The notes beneath the pieces were generated by a model. The model ran no database searches. It had not been told where the DNA came from and saw only the letters and a list, made by a program, of their open reading frames with translations. From Sulfuricurvum sp. PC08-66 (lineage in GTDB: Bacteria; Campylobacterota; Campylobacteria; Campylobacterales; Sulfurimonadaceae), in NCBI GenBank assembly GCA_000830255.1, contig JQIT01000004.1, positions 1-64,000 on the forward strand: a stretch of 64,000 nucleotides of DNA, written 5' to 3'. Shown in pieces: positions 44,403 through 53,929 of this stretch (its first letter is position 1; every line of letters begins with the position of its first letter). The position numbers were made by a program, and so were the translations under genes.

Positions 44403-45862
44403 GCAATGTGACGCTTCGTATCGATGAGCATACGCTCACTGCCCCCAAAGGGAGTCTGCTGATCCAAGTGATGCTCGATAATGGTCTCTCGATACCGCAC
44501 TTTTGCTACCACGAAGCACTCGAAGCCGATGGCAATTGTCGTATGTGTATGGTCGAAATCGAGGGGCAAAAACGTCCTCAAATCGCCTGCAACACCCCCA
44601 TCAAAGAGGGGATGATAGTACGCACCACCACGCCCTCCATCATGCAGACCAAGCGCGCGATTTTGGAGCTAGAGCTTCGCAATCACCCTGTCGATTGCCC
44701 CATTTGCGACCAAGCAGGTGAGTGTAGCCTCCAAGAGTACTACATGGAGGTGGGACTCTACGATGCGCACGTGGCAAAAAGCGACAAAATTCACAAAGCT
44801 AAGCATGTCGATTTGGGCAGTCACGTGGTGCTTGACCAAGAGCGATGCGTGCTGTGTCAGCGCTGTGTGCGCTTCGTGCATGACAAGGCTAAAAGTGCAG
44901 ATTTGGTAGTCACAGGACGCGGTGCCACAAGCGTGATAAGCGCTGTGGGAGCCTTCACGGGCAATGGCTATGCGATGAACGTCGTCGATTTGTGCCCTGT
45001 GGGTGCGCTGACCAGTAGCGATTTTCGCTTCGCACAGCGGGTGTGGTTTTTGCAAAGTGACGCATCGATATGTCACGGCTGTGCACGTGGGTGCAATATC
45101 CACCTCGACCACCACGCCATCAAAGGGGGCATCGATACCCTCTATCGACTACGTCCACGCAAAAACAGCGCCGTCAATGGGCACTTCATGTGTGATACAG
45201 GACGTATAAGCTACAAAAGTCTCAACGAAAACCGCCTCCTAGAGCCACATGTAGAGGGTCATGCCACCTCCTTTTCGCACACTTTTAGCCTCTTGCGACG
45301 TACGCTCGACGATAAGAGCCAAACTATCGTAGCGCTTGTGAGTCCTCATTGGAGCCTAGAGAATCTGGCAAGCGTGAAGCTCTTTTGTGCGCGTTTTGAG
45401 ATTCCTCTCTTTGGGGCGCATGAAGCCTCGATAGAGCCTAGCTTCGCCGATGAGTGGCTACGTGTGGCAGACCGTGCGCCAAACCGTGCAGGGCTAGAGC
45501 TTTTGGGTATCGATGTCTCGCCCCATGCGCGCGACAGGGCACTCTCACGTGCGCAGGTGGTGCTTGATTTTGGGCACGATGCGACGCTTTCCTCGATGTC
45601 TACACGCTACTATTTTGGGACACATCCCCATAGCGATGCACAGATGCAACTCCCTGTTGCCGCTTACAGCGAAGAGTCGGGGCACCTCATCAATTGCGAC
45701 AACATCGTCCAACATTACAGTGGAAGCGTCAAACGAAGCGAGCCGTTGTTGAGCCTGCATGCACTCCTAGGGCTTTTGGTGATGGAGGGGGCTTGGGCGA
45801 CACAACCCTTTTGGCACGCCACCCTCATCGATATGGCACCTAGCCTAGAGGGGCGACTCTAA
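44399..45862 (+). CDS. nuoG: NADH-quinone oxidoreductase subunit G, short form
   Basis: Start at 44399 (ATGA with nuoF); 487 residues, against about 800-900 in most bacteria. The N-terminal electron-wire part is complete: 2Fe-2S ligands in IPHFCYHE, GNCRMCMVEIE and IACNTP; the His-Cys cluster in HPVDCPICDQAGECSLQ; and the 4Fe-4S cluster in CVLCQRCVRF with DLCPVGALTS. A further four-Cys site (ICHGCARGCN with HFMCDTG) corresponds to N7 or the molybdopterin-domain cluster. The molybdopterin-like domain after residue about 270 is reduced to about 215 residues, so a large part of the usual C-terminal half is absent. The frame is intact and the next gene follows directly. Confidence 0.9.
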   Translation: MSNVTLRIDEHTLTAPKGSLLIQVMLDNGLSIPHFCYHEALEADGNCRMCMVEIEGQKRPQIACNTPIKEGMIVRTTTPSIMQTKRAILELELRNHPVDCPICDQAGECSLQEYYMEVGLYDAHVAKSDKIHKAKHVDLGSHVVLDQERCVLCQRCVRFVHDKAKSADLVVTGRGATSVISAVGAFTGNGYAMNVVDLCPVGALTSSDFRFAQRVWFLQSDASICHGCARGCNIHLDHHAIKGGIDTLYRLRPRKNSAVNGHFMCDTGRISYKSLNENRLLEPHVEGHATSFSHTFSLLRRTLDDKSQTIVALVSPHWSLENLASVKLFCARFEIPLFGAHEASIEPSFADEWLRVADRAPNRAGLELLGIDVSPHARDRALSRAQVVLDFGHDATLSSMSTRYYFGTHPHSDAQMQLPVAAYSEESGHLINCDNIVQHYSGSVKRSEPLLSLHALLGLLVMEGAWATQPFWHATLIDMAPSLEGRL

Positions 45863-47128
45863 ATGCAGACGATGATGACACTTCTACCTATCGTACTCAT
45901 GGTGCTTTATAGCCTAGCGATGATTCCAGGGCTGATTTGGATGGAGCGACGCATCGCCTCGATGGTGCAAAACCGCCTCGGACCCAATCGATGTAACATC
46001 AAAGGTTTTCGACTAGGTGGCGTAGTGCAATCTGCCGCCGATGTAATGAAGCTCATCTTCAAAGAGGAGTTTTACCCTGCGCATGTCAAAAACCGCACGC
46101 TCTATATTATCGCCCCCTCGATAGTCTTCATCGCCGCTTTTTTGATGTTCGCAGTGATTCCCTTCGCTGATGTCATTACGCTAGACCACATCTACGGCAT
46201 GCAGGCTCTGCCTATTGACCTAGGCATTTTGTGGTACGTCGCGTTGGCAGGTTTGGGACTTTATGGCATCATCCTAGCAGGGTGGGCAAGCCACAGTAAA
46301 TACGGCATTTTGAGCGCCATGCGTGCCAGCGCCCAGATGCTCTCCTACGAAATATCGATGGGACTTGCCATCGTCGCGATGGTCATCACCTACGACTCTG
46401 TCGCGTTCAACGACGCAGTGCACTTCCAAGCTCAAACTATCTGGGGATTTTTGCCCGCGTGGGGGATAGTCATACAGCCTGTCGCCGCACTTATCTTCAT
46501 CGTCACCGCCTTTGCCGAGACCAATCGCGCCCCTTTTGATGTTGCCGAGGGAGAGAGTGAATTGGTAGCAGGCTACCACACCGAATATTCTGCGATGAAA
46601 TTCGCCCTCTTTTTTATGGCGGAGTATGTGGCGATGACGGCCTCTTCTGCAGTCATCGTGACGCTCTTCTTGGGCGGATACAATCTGCCCTATCTCGCCA
46701 CCCAAGAGATGCTAGAGCACCCTGTGGGCATTCTCGTAGGGACGATGGTGGCGTTGGGCGTGCTTTATGGACTCTTCATCTACTGGATTCGCACCAATAT
46801 CAGCCGTGCCATCGTCGAGGACCTTGAGCGTGCACGTGAACGCAAAGTCTTGACGGTGCTCTTTGTATCAATGCTCATTCTATCAGAGCTATTTTTGCTC
46901 TATTGGTTGGTGGTGGGCACCACGCCTACGCTCATGGCGTGGCTGGTGTTGGCGCTTCAGCTCTCGATTTTTACCCTCAAATTTTTCGCGGTGATTATAT
47001 TTTTTATCCTTGTGCGCTGGACTTTTATGCGCTTTCGTTATGACCAAATCCAACATTTGGGGTGGTATATCTTGCTACCTTTGGCACTTCTCAATCTCCT
47101 CATTACTGCACTGGTGGTGGTTCTATGA
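45863..47128 (+). CDS. nuoH: NADH-quinone oxidoreductase subunit H
   Basis: The 421-residue membrane subunit forms the quinone chamber. Signature segments are ERRIASMVQNRLGPNRCNIK, GVVQSAADVMKLIFKEEFYP and AFAETNRAPFDVAEGESELV, then AGYHTEYSAMKFALFFMAEY. It begins at the base after the nuoG stop. Its C-terminus is longer than E. coli NuoH (325 aa) by about 100 residues with additional hydrophobic helices (LLYWLVVGTTPTLMAWLVLA). Confidence 0.94.
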   Translation: MQTMMTLLPIVLMVLYSLAMIPGLIWMERRIASMVQNRLGPNRCNIKGFRLGGVVQSAADVMKLIFKEEFYPAHVKNRTLYIIAPSIVFIAAFLMFAVIPFADVITLDHIYGMQALPIDLGILWYVALAGLGLYGIILAGWASHSKYGILSAMRASAQMLSYEISMGLAIVAMVITYDSVAFNDAVHFQAQTIWGFLPAWGIVIQPVAALIFIVTAFAETNRAPFDVAEGESELVAGYHTEYSAMKFALFFMAEYVAMTASSAVIVTLFLGGYNLPYLATQEMLEHPVGILVGTMVALGVLYGLFIYWIRTNISRAIVEDLERARERKVLTVLFVSMLILSELFLLYWLVVGTTPTLMAWLVLALQLSIFTLKFFAVIIFFILVRWTFMRFRYDQIQHLGWYILLPLALLNLLITALVVVL

Positions 47129-47652
47129 GTACGCATATTGTGCCTCGCCACGGCAAGAGCTTCAAAGAGCGCTGGTACCTCTCGGCGTTGTGGGTAGGAT
47201 TTCGCACCACCTTTGGGCACTTTTGGCGCAATATCCTCAACACCAACGCCATCGATGTCCTAGAGTACCCAGAGGTGATGCCCAATGACATCACCGCGCG
47301 CTACCGTGGGCACCACCGCCTCACCCACCGTGACGACGGCTCCATCGCATGTGTGGCGTGCTTTATGTGCGCGACAAACTGCCCTGCCCAATGTATCACC
47401 ATCGAAGCACAAGCGCGTATCGACGGTATCGATGAGAAGGAGCCGCGACGTTTTGAGATTGATTTGCTCGAATGTATCTTTTGTGGCTACTGTGTCGAGG
47501 CGTGCCCTTGTGATGCTATACGTATGGACACCAATATTTTCAGTATGGTAGGCAATGCACGAAGCGACTTCATCCGCACCAAAGAGCAGCTCCTCGCCAC
47601 CCAAGGTGCCTACGCGCCCACCCACTCCCAAGCCAAAGGAGCCCACACATGA
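47125..47652 (+). CDS. nuoI: NADH-quinone oxidoreductase subunit I
   Basis: The 175-residue subunit carries two [4Fe-4S] clusters: CVACFMCATNCPAQCI and CIFCGYCVEACPCDAI. The start at 47125 overlaps the nuoH stop (ATGA). It connects the electron chain between NuoG and NuoB. Confidence 0.94.
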   Translation: MSTHIVPRHGKSFKERWYLSALWVGFRTTFGHFWRNILNTNAIDVLEYPEVMPNDITARYRGHHRLTHRDDGSIACVACFMCATNCPAQCITIEAQARIDGIDEKEPRRFEIDLLECIFCGYCVEACPCDAIRMDTNIFSMVGNARSDFIRTKEQLLATQGAYAPTHSQAKGAHT

Positions 47653-48155
47653 TGACCCTACTCTTTGTTACCTTGGCGCTTTTAGCCCTAGGCAGTGCTC
47701 TTGCCGTGATACTCTCTCACCAAGTGCTCTATGCGGCGCTGTGGCTTATCGTGATGCTTTTGGCGTTGGCAGGGGTCTATGCACTTTTGGGCAGTAGCTT
47801 TTTGTTCATCATCCAAATCATCATCTATGCAGGGGCGATTATCAGTCTCCTGCTCTTCATCATCATGTTTTTGAATATCCAACCCTCCAACCTCCCCCAA
47901 GAGCGCCAAAAATTTCGCACCCTTGGGTTTGCCGCGCTTTTGGTGGCACCCTTTGCGTGGCTCTTGGGAGAGCTTGTCACTACTCTCGATGTGGCACCTG
48001 TAGCGGTGGGAGAGGATTTTGGAGCCATTGGTGAGGTGGGATTGACCCTCTTTTATGAGTACCTTTTGCCTTTTGAGCTTATCTCGCTTTTGCTGTTGGT
48101 TTCGCTCATCGGTGCCATACGCCTAGCCCAAAAGGAGCCACATGATCTACTCTAA
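47649..48155 (+). CDS. nuoJ: NADH-quinone oxidoreductase subunit J
   Basis: The 168-residue membrane subunit has five TM helices. LWLIVMLLALAGVYALLGSS, FLFIIQIIIYAGAIISLLLF and IIMFLNIQP are typical. It overlaps nuoI (ATGA) and nuoK (14 bases). Confidence 0.92.
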   Translation: MMTLLFVTLALLALGSALAVILSHQVLYAALWLIVMLLALAGVYALLGSSFLFIIQIIIYAGAIISLLLFIIMFLNIQPSNLPQERQKFRTLGFAALLVAPFAWLLGELVTTLDVAPVAVGEDFGAIGEVGLTLFYEYLLPFELISLLLLVSLIGAIRLAQKEPHDLL

Positions 48156-48462
48156 TGCACTTTTGTTGAGTGTCGCGCTCATTGCGATTGGTATCATCGG
48201 TGTCGTGGGACGACGCAATATTTTTGTGGTCTATATGTCGCTAGAGATTATTCTCAACGGTATCAATCTAGGCTTTGTTACAGGTGCGCGTATCTTCGGG
48301 CATGCCGATGGGCAGGTCGTAGCGCTCTTGGTGATGGCGATTGCCGCGGCGGAAGCGGCGCTCTTTTTGGCGATGGTGGTGTTGCTTTTTGGGCATCGAC
48401 GTAGTCTGGATAGCGCACGTTTCAATCTCCTAGGTGATACCAAGGCGGTGTTGGATGAGTAA
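48142..48462 (+). CDS. nuoK: NADH-quinone oxidoreductase subunit K
   Basis: The 106-residue membrane subunit has three TM helices. GVVGRRNIFVVYMSLEIILN and AIAAAEAALFLAMVVLLF contain the conserved membrane Glu residues of the proton path (SLEI and AEAA). It overlaps nuoJ by 14 and nuoL by 8 bases. Confidence 0.93.
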   Translation: MIYSNALLLSVALIAIGIIGVVGRRNIFVVYMSLEIILNGINLGFVTGARIFGHADGQVVALLVMAIAAAEAALFLAMVVLLFGHRRSLDSARFNLLGDTKAVLDE

Positions 48463-50326
48463 CACGACGCTACTTCTGCTTACCCTTTTGCTTCCCTTTG
48501 GCACGACCATAGTGCTCTTAGGGGTACGTGCGTTGCCGTGGTCACATGAGAACGCTACTCGTATCCTCTCGATAGCTTCACCCATTATCGTCGCACTCTC
48601 GATGGTGACGCTCTTTGTGCGCTACGACTCCCCCTATACGATGGAGCTTTTTTCGTGGATTGCGTTGGGTGAGCTTTTTATCAATGTAGAGCTTTATATC
48701 GATGCCTTGTCTTTGGTCATGGGGCTTTTTATCACCCTCATCTCTGCGCTCATATTCATCTATGCCACGGCGTACATGCGCCACGATGCAGGGTATACGC
48801 GCTTTTTTATCTATTTTCACCTCTTTTTGGGTTTCATGCTTCTGCTCGTGCTTGCCAACAATCCCTACATGATGTTCGTAGGATGGGAGGGGGTCGGATT
48901 GGCTTCCTATCTACTCATCGGATTTTATTCGCGTGATCTTGCCAATACACGCGCCGCCAACAAAGCCTTCTACCTCAACCGTATCGGTGATTTTGGTTTT
49001 ATTATCGCGCTGGGGCTTATTTTTGTGCAGTTAGGTACCTATGGTCTGGATTGGAGTGCATTGGAGCAGAGCATGAGTGAACTCGACGACCCTATGCTCA
49101 TAGCCATTGGGCTGGGGCTTTTTGTGGGCGCGATGGGCAAATCGGCGCAAATCCCACTCTACGTTTGGCTCCCTGACGCGATGGCGGGTCCCACACCTGT
49201 ATCGGCGCTCATTCATGCCGCTACGATGGTAACCGCTGGGGTCTACATGGTGGTGCGTTTTGATTTTCTCTATACGCTTATCCCTGATGTGGGGCTTTTT
49301 ATCGCTACGATGGGGGCTCTTTCGGCACTGTTGGCGGCGCTTTTTGCCACCTTTGCCACCGATGTCAAGAAAATTTTAGCCTACTCCACCATGTCGCAAT
49401 TGGGCTTTATGTTTGCGGCGGCGGGGACAGGACTCTATGATGGGGCGATTTTCCACCTCTTCACCCACGCTTTTTTTAAAGCACTCCTCTTTTTGGGGGC
49501 AGGTGCTATCATCGTGGCACTTCACCATGAGCAAAACATCTTTCGCATGGGCAATATGCGTCACTTTATGCCTATCGTCTTTGTCTCGATGTTTTTCGCC
49601 ACCGCAACGATTAGTGGGATTCCTCCCTTCTCGGGCTTTTTTAGCAAGGACGCCATAGTCGCACACCTCTTCCTAGGGCACTATTACGGGCTGTGGGCGA
49701 TACTTATGAGCAGTGCCTTTTTGACCTCGTACTATATGTTTCGCCTCTTTTTCACCCTCTTTTTGGCGCCTAGCCCTACCCCACGCCAGACGATTCTCCC
49801 CGTAAGCTTGACCATGCAGTGGCCTCTCATACTCCTAGCGTTGGGTGCGGTGGGCAATGGTCTTTGGAATATTCCTACCTTTATGGGTGGCAATGCCGCG
49901 ATGCACACTTTCTTGGCTCTATCGACACCTGTACATGAGGTAGCGCACACCACCGAATGGCTCTTATCGATGGGGAGTGCGTTGGTGGCACTACTGGGTA
50001 TGGCATTAGCCTATCGACACTACGCCCATGCGATGCGCCCACCCAAAGAGGCTCGATGGCGTTGGCTCATCGATGTGCTCTACATCGACCACCTCTACCA
50101 TGCGCTTTTTGTACGCTCCCTACGCGCTTTGAGCCTCTGGTTCGCCACCTATCCTGAGCGACTGCTACAACGAAGCGTCTACACCCTCCAAGCCCTCTAT
50201 TGGCAAGGTGCGCACCTCTTGCAACGCCTCCAAGATGGTCGATTGCAAACCTATATGTTCCTCTTTGCGATAGGTGTGGCACTCCTTAGCCTGATGCTTT
50301 TGGCGCAACTCAAAGGATGGCTATGA
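48455..50326 (+). CDS. nuoL: NADH-quinone oxidoreductase subunit L
   Basis: The 623-residue antiporter-like subunit has about 16 TM helices. Motifs are MMFVGWEGVGLASYLLIGFY, KAFYLNRIGDFGF, GAMGKSAQIPLYVWLPDAMA, GPTPVSALIHAATMVTAGVY, ATDVKKILAYSTMSQLGFMF and HLFTHAFFKALLFLGAG. The Lys and Glu/Asp residues of the proton channel are present. The start at 48455 is preferred, 8 bases before the end of nuoK; an in-frame reading from 48434 lies inside nuoK. Confidence 0.94.
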   Translation: MSNTTLLLLTLLLPFGTTIVLLGVRALPWSHENATRILSIASPIIVALSMVTLFVRYDSPYTMELFSWIALGELFINVELYIDALSLVMGLFITLISALIFIYATAYMRHDAGYTRFFIYFHLFLGFMLLLVLANNPYMMFVGWEGVGLASYLLIGFYSRDLANTRAANKAFYLNRIGDFGFIIALGLIFVQLGTYGLDWSALEQSMSELDDPMLIAIGLGLFVGAMGKSAQIPLYVWLPDAMAGPTPVSALIHAATMVTAGVYMVVRFDFLYTLIPDVGLFIATMGALSALLAALFATFATDVKKILAYSTMSQLGFMFAAAGTGLYDGAIFHLFTHAFFKALLFLGAGAIIVALHHEQNIFRMGNMRHFMPIVFVSMFFATATISGIPPFSGFFSKDAIVAHLFLGHYYGLWAILMSSAFLTSYYMFRLFFTLFLAPSPTPRQTILPVSLTMQWPLILLALGAVGNGLWNIPTFMGGNAAMHTFLALSTPVHEVAHTTEWLLSMGSALVALLGMALAYRHYAHAMRPPKEARWRWLIDVLYIDHLYHALFVRSLRALSLWFATYPERLLQRSVYTLQALYWQGAHLLQRLQDGRLQTYMFLFAIGVALLSLMLLAQLKGWL

Positions 50327-51792
50327 CGCTTCTCTCCCTTCTCATCTTCACCCCTATTGGCATTGCCACTCTCATGGTGCTACTACGCGCCCAAGGGCAG
50401 TTGCTTCGCACGCTCACCCTCGTATCGATGCTCACAGTAGGGGCATTGACACTCTGGATGATTATGGAGTATGTGACACTGGGTCAAACGACTCTGCTCT
50501 ATAAAGCGCCGTGGATTACGCGCTACGGCATCTACTACCACATCGGGTACGACGCTTTTAGTCTCAGCATCATGGCACTTATCGCGCTCATTACCACCGT
50601 GACCTATTTTCTTCTCCTTAATCGAAGCAATCGAGGGATGTTAGTGGGACTGCTTTTGGCACAAGGGGGCGCGACAGGGGCACTTTTTAGCTTCGATTTG
50701 ATTCTTTTTTACCTCTTTTGGGAGGTGATGCTACTGCCTATCTTTTTTATGATTGCACTTTATGGGACAGGACACAGAGTACGTGTAGCGATGGTGCTAC
50801 TGCTCTATACGATTTTTGGCTCGATTGCGATGCTCTTTGGGATACTGCTTTTGGGTGTGGCGCACTATGAGCTGATGGGGTACTACAGCTTCGATGCCTT
50901 GGAAATAGCCGAATTGGTCACGTCATTGGGTGTGCCGTGGTGGTACTATGCGCTCTTTTTGGTCGCCTTTTTTGTCAAAATCCCTGTGCTTGGATTACAT
51001 GGCTGGCTACTGCGTAGCTATCTACACGCCCCTGCGGTGGTGCTGGTGATCCTCTCTGCACTTATGGCAAAGCTGGGCGTTTATGCGCTCTTTCGCTTCG
51101 TGATGATGCTCTTTGGGGAGTGGGTAGAGGCTAGCAGTGCCTATATGCTGATGTTGGGTCTGGTGGGTATGCTCTATTTTGGGATAGTGGCTATCACGCG
51201 CCAACGTATTCGCGCCCTCTTTGCCTACGCCTCAGCGTCACATATGTCGCTTATTGTCGTGGGACTCTTCACCCTCACGCTCTATGGACATGCAGGCGCA
51301 CTCTATCTCATCATCTCTCACGCGTTGGCTACCGCTGGGCTCTTTTTGATACTTGAGCATATGGCACAATCGACCTCGACCGACCGTATCGATGCCTTTG
51401 GGGGCATCATCCACCACACGCCAAGATTGGGTATCTTGCTGGGCTTTTTTACCTTGGCACTTATAGGCATCCCTAGCAGTAGCACCTTTGTGGCGGAGCT
51501 TCTTATCATCATGGGCGCCTTTAGCTACAGCACATGGGCAGGCGTGGCTACGGCTACGACGCTCATACTCTCGATGCTCTTTTTGTTGGGTTGGATTGGG
51601 CGCACGCTCTATGGTACCACCACGCCAGAGGCACTAAAACTGGTCGATTTACCCCTCTCACATACCGTGCTTCTTTCTATATTGGCGCTCTTTATTGTGC
51701 TCTTGGGACTCTACCCTCACCCTATTTTGAACGCGTTGGAGCCTACCTTGATAGAGTCTCTACACACTTTTGTGGAGGTAGCGCATGAGTAG
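50323..51792 (+). CDS. nuoM: NADH-quinone oxidoreductase subunit M
   Basis: The 489-residue antiporter-like membrane subunit contains FDLILFYLFWEVMLLPIFFM, FFVKIPVLGLHGWLLRSYLH and RIRALFAYASASHMSLIVVG. The channel residues correspond to NuoM family positions (the WE, FxxK and Lys in TM8-like helices). The start is ATGA with nuoL at 50323; an ATG two codons earlier (50317) is also possible. Confidence 0.92.
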   Translation: MTLLSLLIFTPIGIATLMVLLRAQGQLLRTLTLVSMLTVGALTLWMIMEYVTLGQTTLLYKAPWITRYGIYYHIGYDAFSLSIMALIALITTVTYFLLLNRSNRGMLVGLLLAQGGATGALFSFDLILFYLFWEVMLLPIFFMIALYGTGHRVRVAMVLLLYTIFGSIAMLFGILLLGVAHYELMGYYSFDALEIAELVTSLGVPWWYYALFLVAFFVKIPVLGLHGWLLRSYLHAPAVVLVILSALMAKLGVYALFRFVMMLFGEWVEASSAYMLMLGLVGMLYFGIVAITRQRIRALFAYASASHMSLIVVGLFTLTLYGHAGALYLIISHALATAGLFLILEHMAQSTSTDRIDAFGGIIHHTPRLGILLGFFTLALIGIPSSSTFVAELLIIMGAFSYSTWAGVATATTLILSMLFLLGWIGRTLYGTTTPEALKLVDLPLSHTVLLSILALFIVLLGLYPHPILNALEPTLIESLHTFVEVAHE

Positions 51793-53266
51793 CTTGCTTT
51801 TGGGAATGCCGCTGTGGCTTGGGGTGATTTTCGCCGTATCGATGATGCTTTTTATCGCCTTTGCCAAAGCCTCCACACAAACGCTCAATGCCCTTACGAT
51901 GGGCATGGTTACGGTGATGTTGGCGTTTGCTCTGCCCTATGTGGGTATCGATTTTCGTGTGGTGCTTTTTGGAGATATTTTTGCCCAGATGCTTGTCATG
52001 GACAGCTTCGGGCACCTTTTTGTGACACTTTTTCTCTTTGGGACACTGTTGACCTTAGCGATTTCAAACCGCTATATCGTTACACACCCCTTTTTCAGAG
52101 GCGAATTTTTTACCCTCATCCTCTTCGCACTCGTGGGTATGATGCTTTTGGCTACAAGCGTCGAACTCATCAGTGCCTATATCGCGCTAGAGATTGCGGC
52201 ACTTAGTGTCTATATCCTCATCGGTATGCACCGTAGCGATGCACGTAGCAGTGAAGCTTTTTTCAAATACCTCGTCCAAGGAAGCTTTGCAGGCACCTTT
52301 TTCCTCATGGGCGCGATGCTCCTCTATCTGCAAACTGGTTCTACGCATATCGAGGAGATAGCACGCTATATCGCTTCACATCCTAGTAGCGAGATGCCTT
52401 TGGTCATTGTGGGTGGAGCGCTGTTGATGGTGACACTCTTTTTCAAACTAGGTGCTTTTTGGTTCCACACATGGGTGCTCGATGTCTATGCAGGCAGTGC
52501 GATGCCTATTATGATGTTTATGGCGGCGACCTTCAAAATCGCGATTTTTGCACTCTCTCTGCGCCTTTTTATCGTCGATTTTCTCCCATTGGTGGCGTAC
52601 TACGAGGAGATTCTCATCGTCACAGCGCTCTTGACGATGGTGGGTGGGTCGCTTTTGAGTCTACGCCAAACCTCACTCAAACGCCTCCTCGCCGCCTCTA
52701 GCATCGTACACAGCGGTTATATTCTCATGGCACTTGCCGCTATGCATGGCGCACCCCAAGAGTCAGCACGTGCGATTATCTTCTACCTCATCGCCTATTT
52801 TCTCTCTGGGGTGGGGTCATTAGGGGTATTGAGCCTACTCAAAGCCTACCATCACGACTACGACACCATAGACTCTTTTCGCGGGCTGGGTGCTACACAC
52901 CCTCTCTTGGCAGCGAGTTTTACTATCTTCTTGCTCTCGTTGGCTGGGTTTCCCTCAACGATAGGCTTTTTGGGCAAATTTTATCTCTTCAGTGCCACCA
53001 TCGCCGCAGGACACTATGCCCTTGCAGGGGTAGGACTTTTCGTCGCCTTTGTCTCTATAGCCTACTATTTTCGCGTCGTTGCCGCACTCTATTTTTATGC
53101 CCCTAGCGTACCCTCGATGCGCTTTGCTTTGACACTCACCCCTGTGGTAATTTTTGTCATTGCGTTGGCGACCGTATGGGGTGGTATTGGTACGGCACTC
53201 ATCGAGGCCAATATCGGTGCTGACGGCATCATCGATTGGGTTACCATCGCCCTAAATAGTCTCTAA
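51785..53266 (+). CDS. nuoN: NADH-quinone oxidoreductase subunit N
   Basis: The 493-residue last subunit of the operon is antiporter-like with about 14 TM helices. Family segments are ISAYIALEIAALSVYILIGM, SSEAFFKYLVQGSFAGTFFL, LFFKLGAFWFHTWVLDVYAG, SLKRLLAASSIVHSGYILMA and SLAGFPSTIGFLGKFYLFSA. It overlaps nuoM by 8 bases. With it, all 14 classical subunits (13 genes because C and D are fused) are present. Confidence 0.92.
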   Translation: MSSLLLGMPLWLGVIFAVSMMLFIAFAKASTQTLNALTMGMVTVMLAFALPYVGIDFRVVLFGDIFAQMLVMDSFGHLFVTLFLFGTLLTLAISNRYIVTHPFFRGEFFTLILFALVGMMLLATSVELISAYIALEIAALSVYILIGMHRSDARSSEAFFKYLVQGSFAGTFFLMGAMLLYLQTGSTHIEEIARYIASHPSSEMPLVIVGGALLMVTLFFKLGAFWFHTWVLDVYAGSAMPIMMFMAATFKIAIFALSLRLFIVDFLPLVAYYEEILIVTALLTMVGGSLLSLRQTSLKRLLAASSIVHSGYILMALAAMHGAPQESARAIIFYLIAYFLSGVGSLGVLSLLKAYHHDYDTIDSFRGLGATHPLLAASFTIFLLSLAGFPSTIGFLGKFYLFSATIAAGHYALAGVGLFVAFVSIAYYFRVVAALYFYAPSVPSMRFALTLTPVVIFVIALATVWGGIGTALIEANIGADGIIDWVTIALNSL

Positions 53267-53307
53267 TTATGTTACGATAAAGAAAAACTTTTCCCAAGGT
53301 AGGCAGT

Positions 53308-53922
53308 GTGAAAATTCAAGAAGCTGGTCCAAAACCCCTCATCTCCCAAGCGGGCGTAAGCCTCATGCAACACCACCCCGACAAATACATCTATTTTCAG
53401 GACATCATCGCACTTTTTGACCGTGTCAGCAACGCCAAAGAGGGTGAGCATGTCGTCTTCGAAACACCCAAAAAAAAGCTCTCTGACGCAGAAATCGCTT
53501 CATGGGTTTCTCAACATCTCAAAGGTATCGATGCACTCTTGACCCAAGAGCTCTCCAAATACAAAAAGAAGCTCGATGCACAACGTGAGAATGTCGAACA
53601 CAATCCAGCACTAGAGTCTCAAGAGCGTATGGTATGGCTCAAAAACCTCGATGAGATGTACAAATACCGCGTCGACCGCGCTCAAAACAAAATCATCTAT
53701 TGGCATATCGTCGATGTCTTGGCAGATTTGGTGTTAGAGCGCAAACTTATCGAGTTTGTTCTACCCTACTCTACTGAGCTTTTTCACGTTGTCGAGGCAC
53801 TTGCCAACCACCTCAAAGCGCACAAACGCTTCCTCTCTACCCACCTCATCGTCAAACGTTGCGACGATGGACGTATCTTCATCTATTTGATTCTTCACGA
53901 TGGAACCTTTGTCACATGCTAA
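53308..53922 (+). CDS. Unknown conserved-looking soluble protein (204 aa)
   Basis: A GTG start with AAGGTAGG ribosome-binding site. The 204 residues are mostly helical: an N-terminal MKIQEAGPKPLISQAGVSLM, a Lys-rich coil (LLTQELSKYKKKLDAQREN) and a compact C-terminal helix-strand segment (STHLIVKRCDDGRIFIYLIL). No signal peptide or membrane helix. I do not recognise a family. It lies 41 bases after nuoN and 7 bases before a diguanylate cyclase gene on the same strand, so it may be co-transcribed with the latter. Confidence 0.6.
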   Translation: MKIQEAGPKPLISQAGVSLMQHHPDKYIYFQDIIALFDRVSNAKEGEHVVFETPKKKLSDAEIASWVSQHLKGIDALLTQELSKYKKKLDAQRENVEHNPALESQERMVWLKNLDEMYKYRVDRAQNKIIYWHIVDVLADLVLERKLIEFVLPYSTELFHVVEALANHLKAHKRFLSTHLIVKRCDDGRIFIYLILHDGTFVTC

Positions 53923-53929
53923 GAGCACT

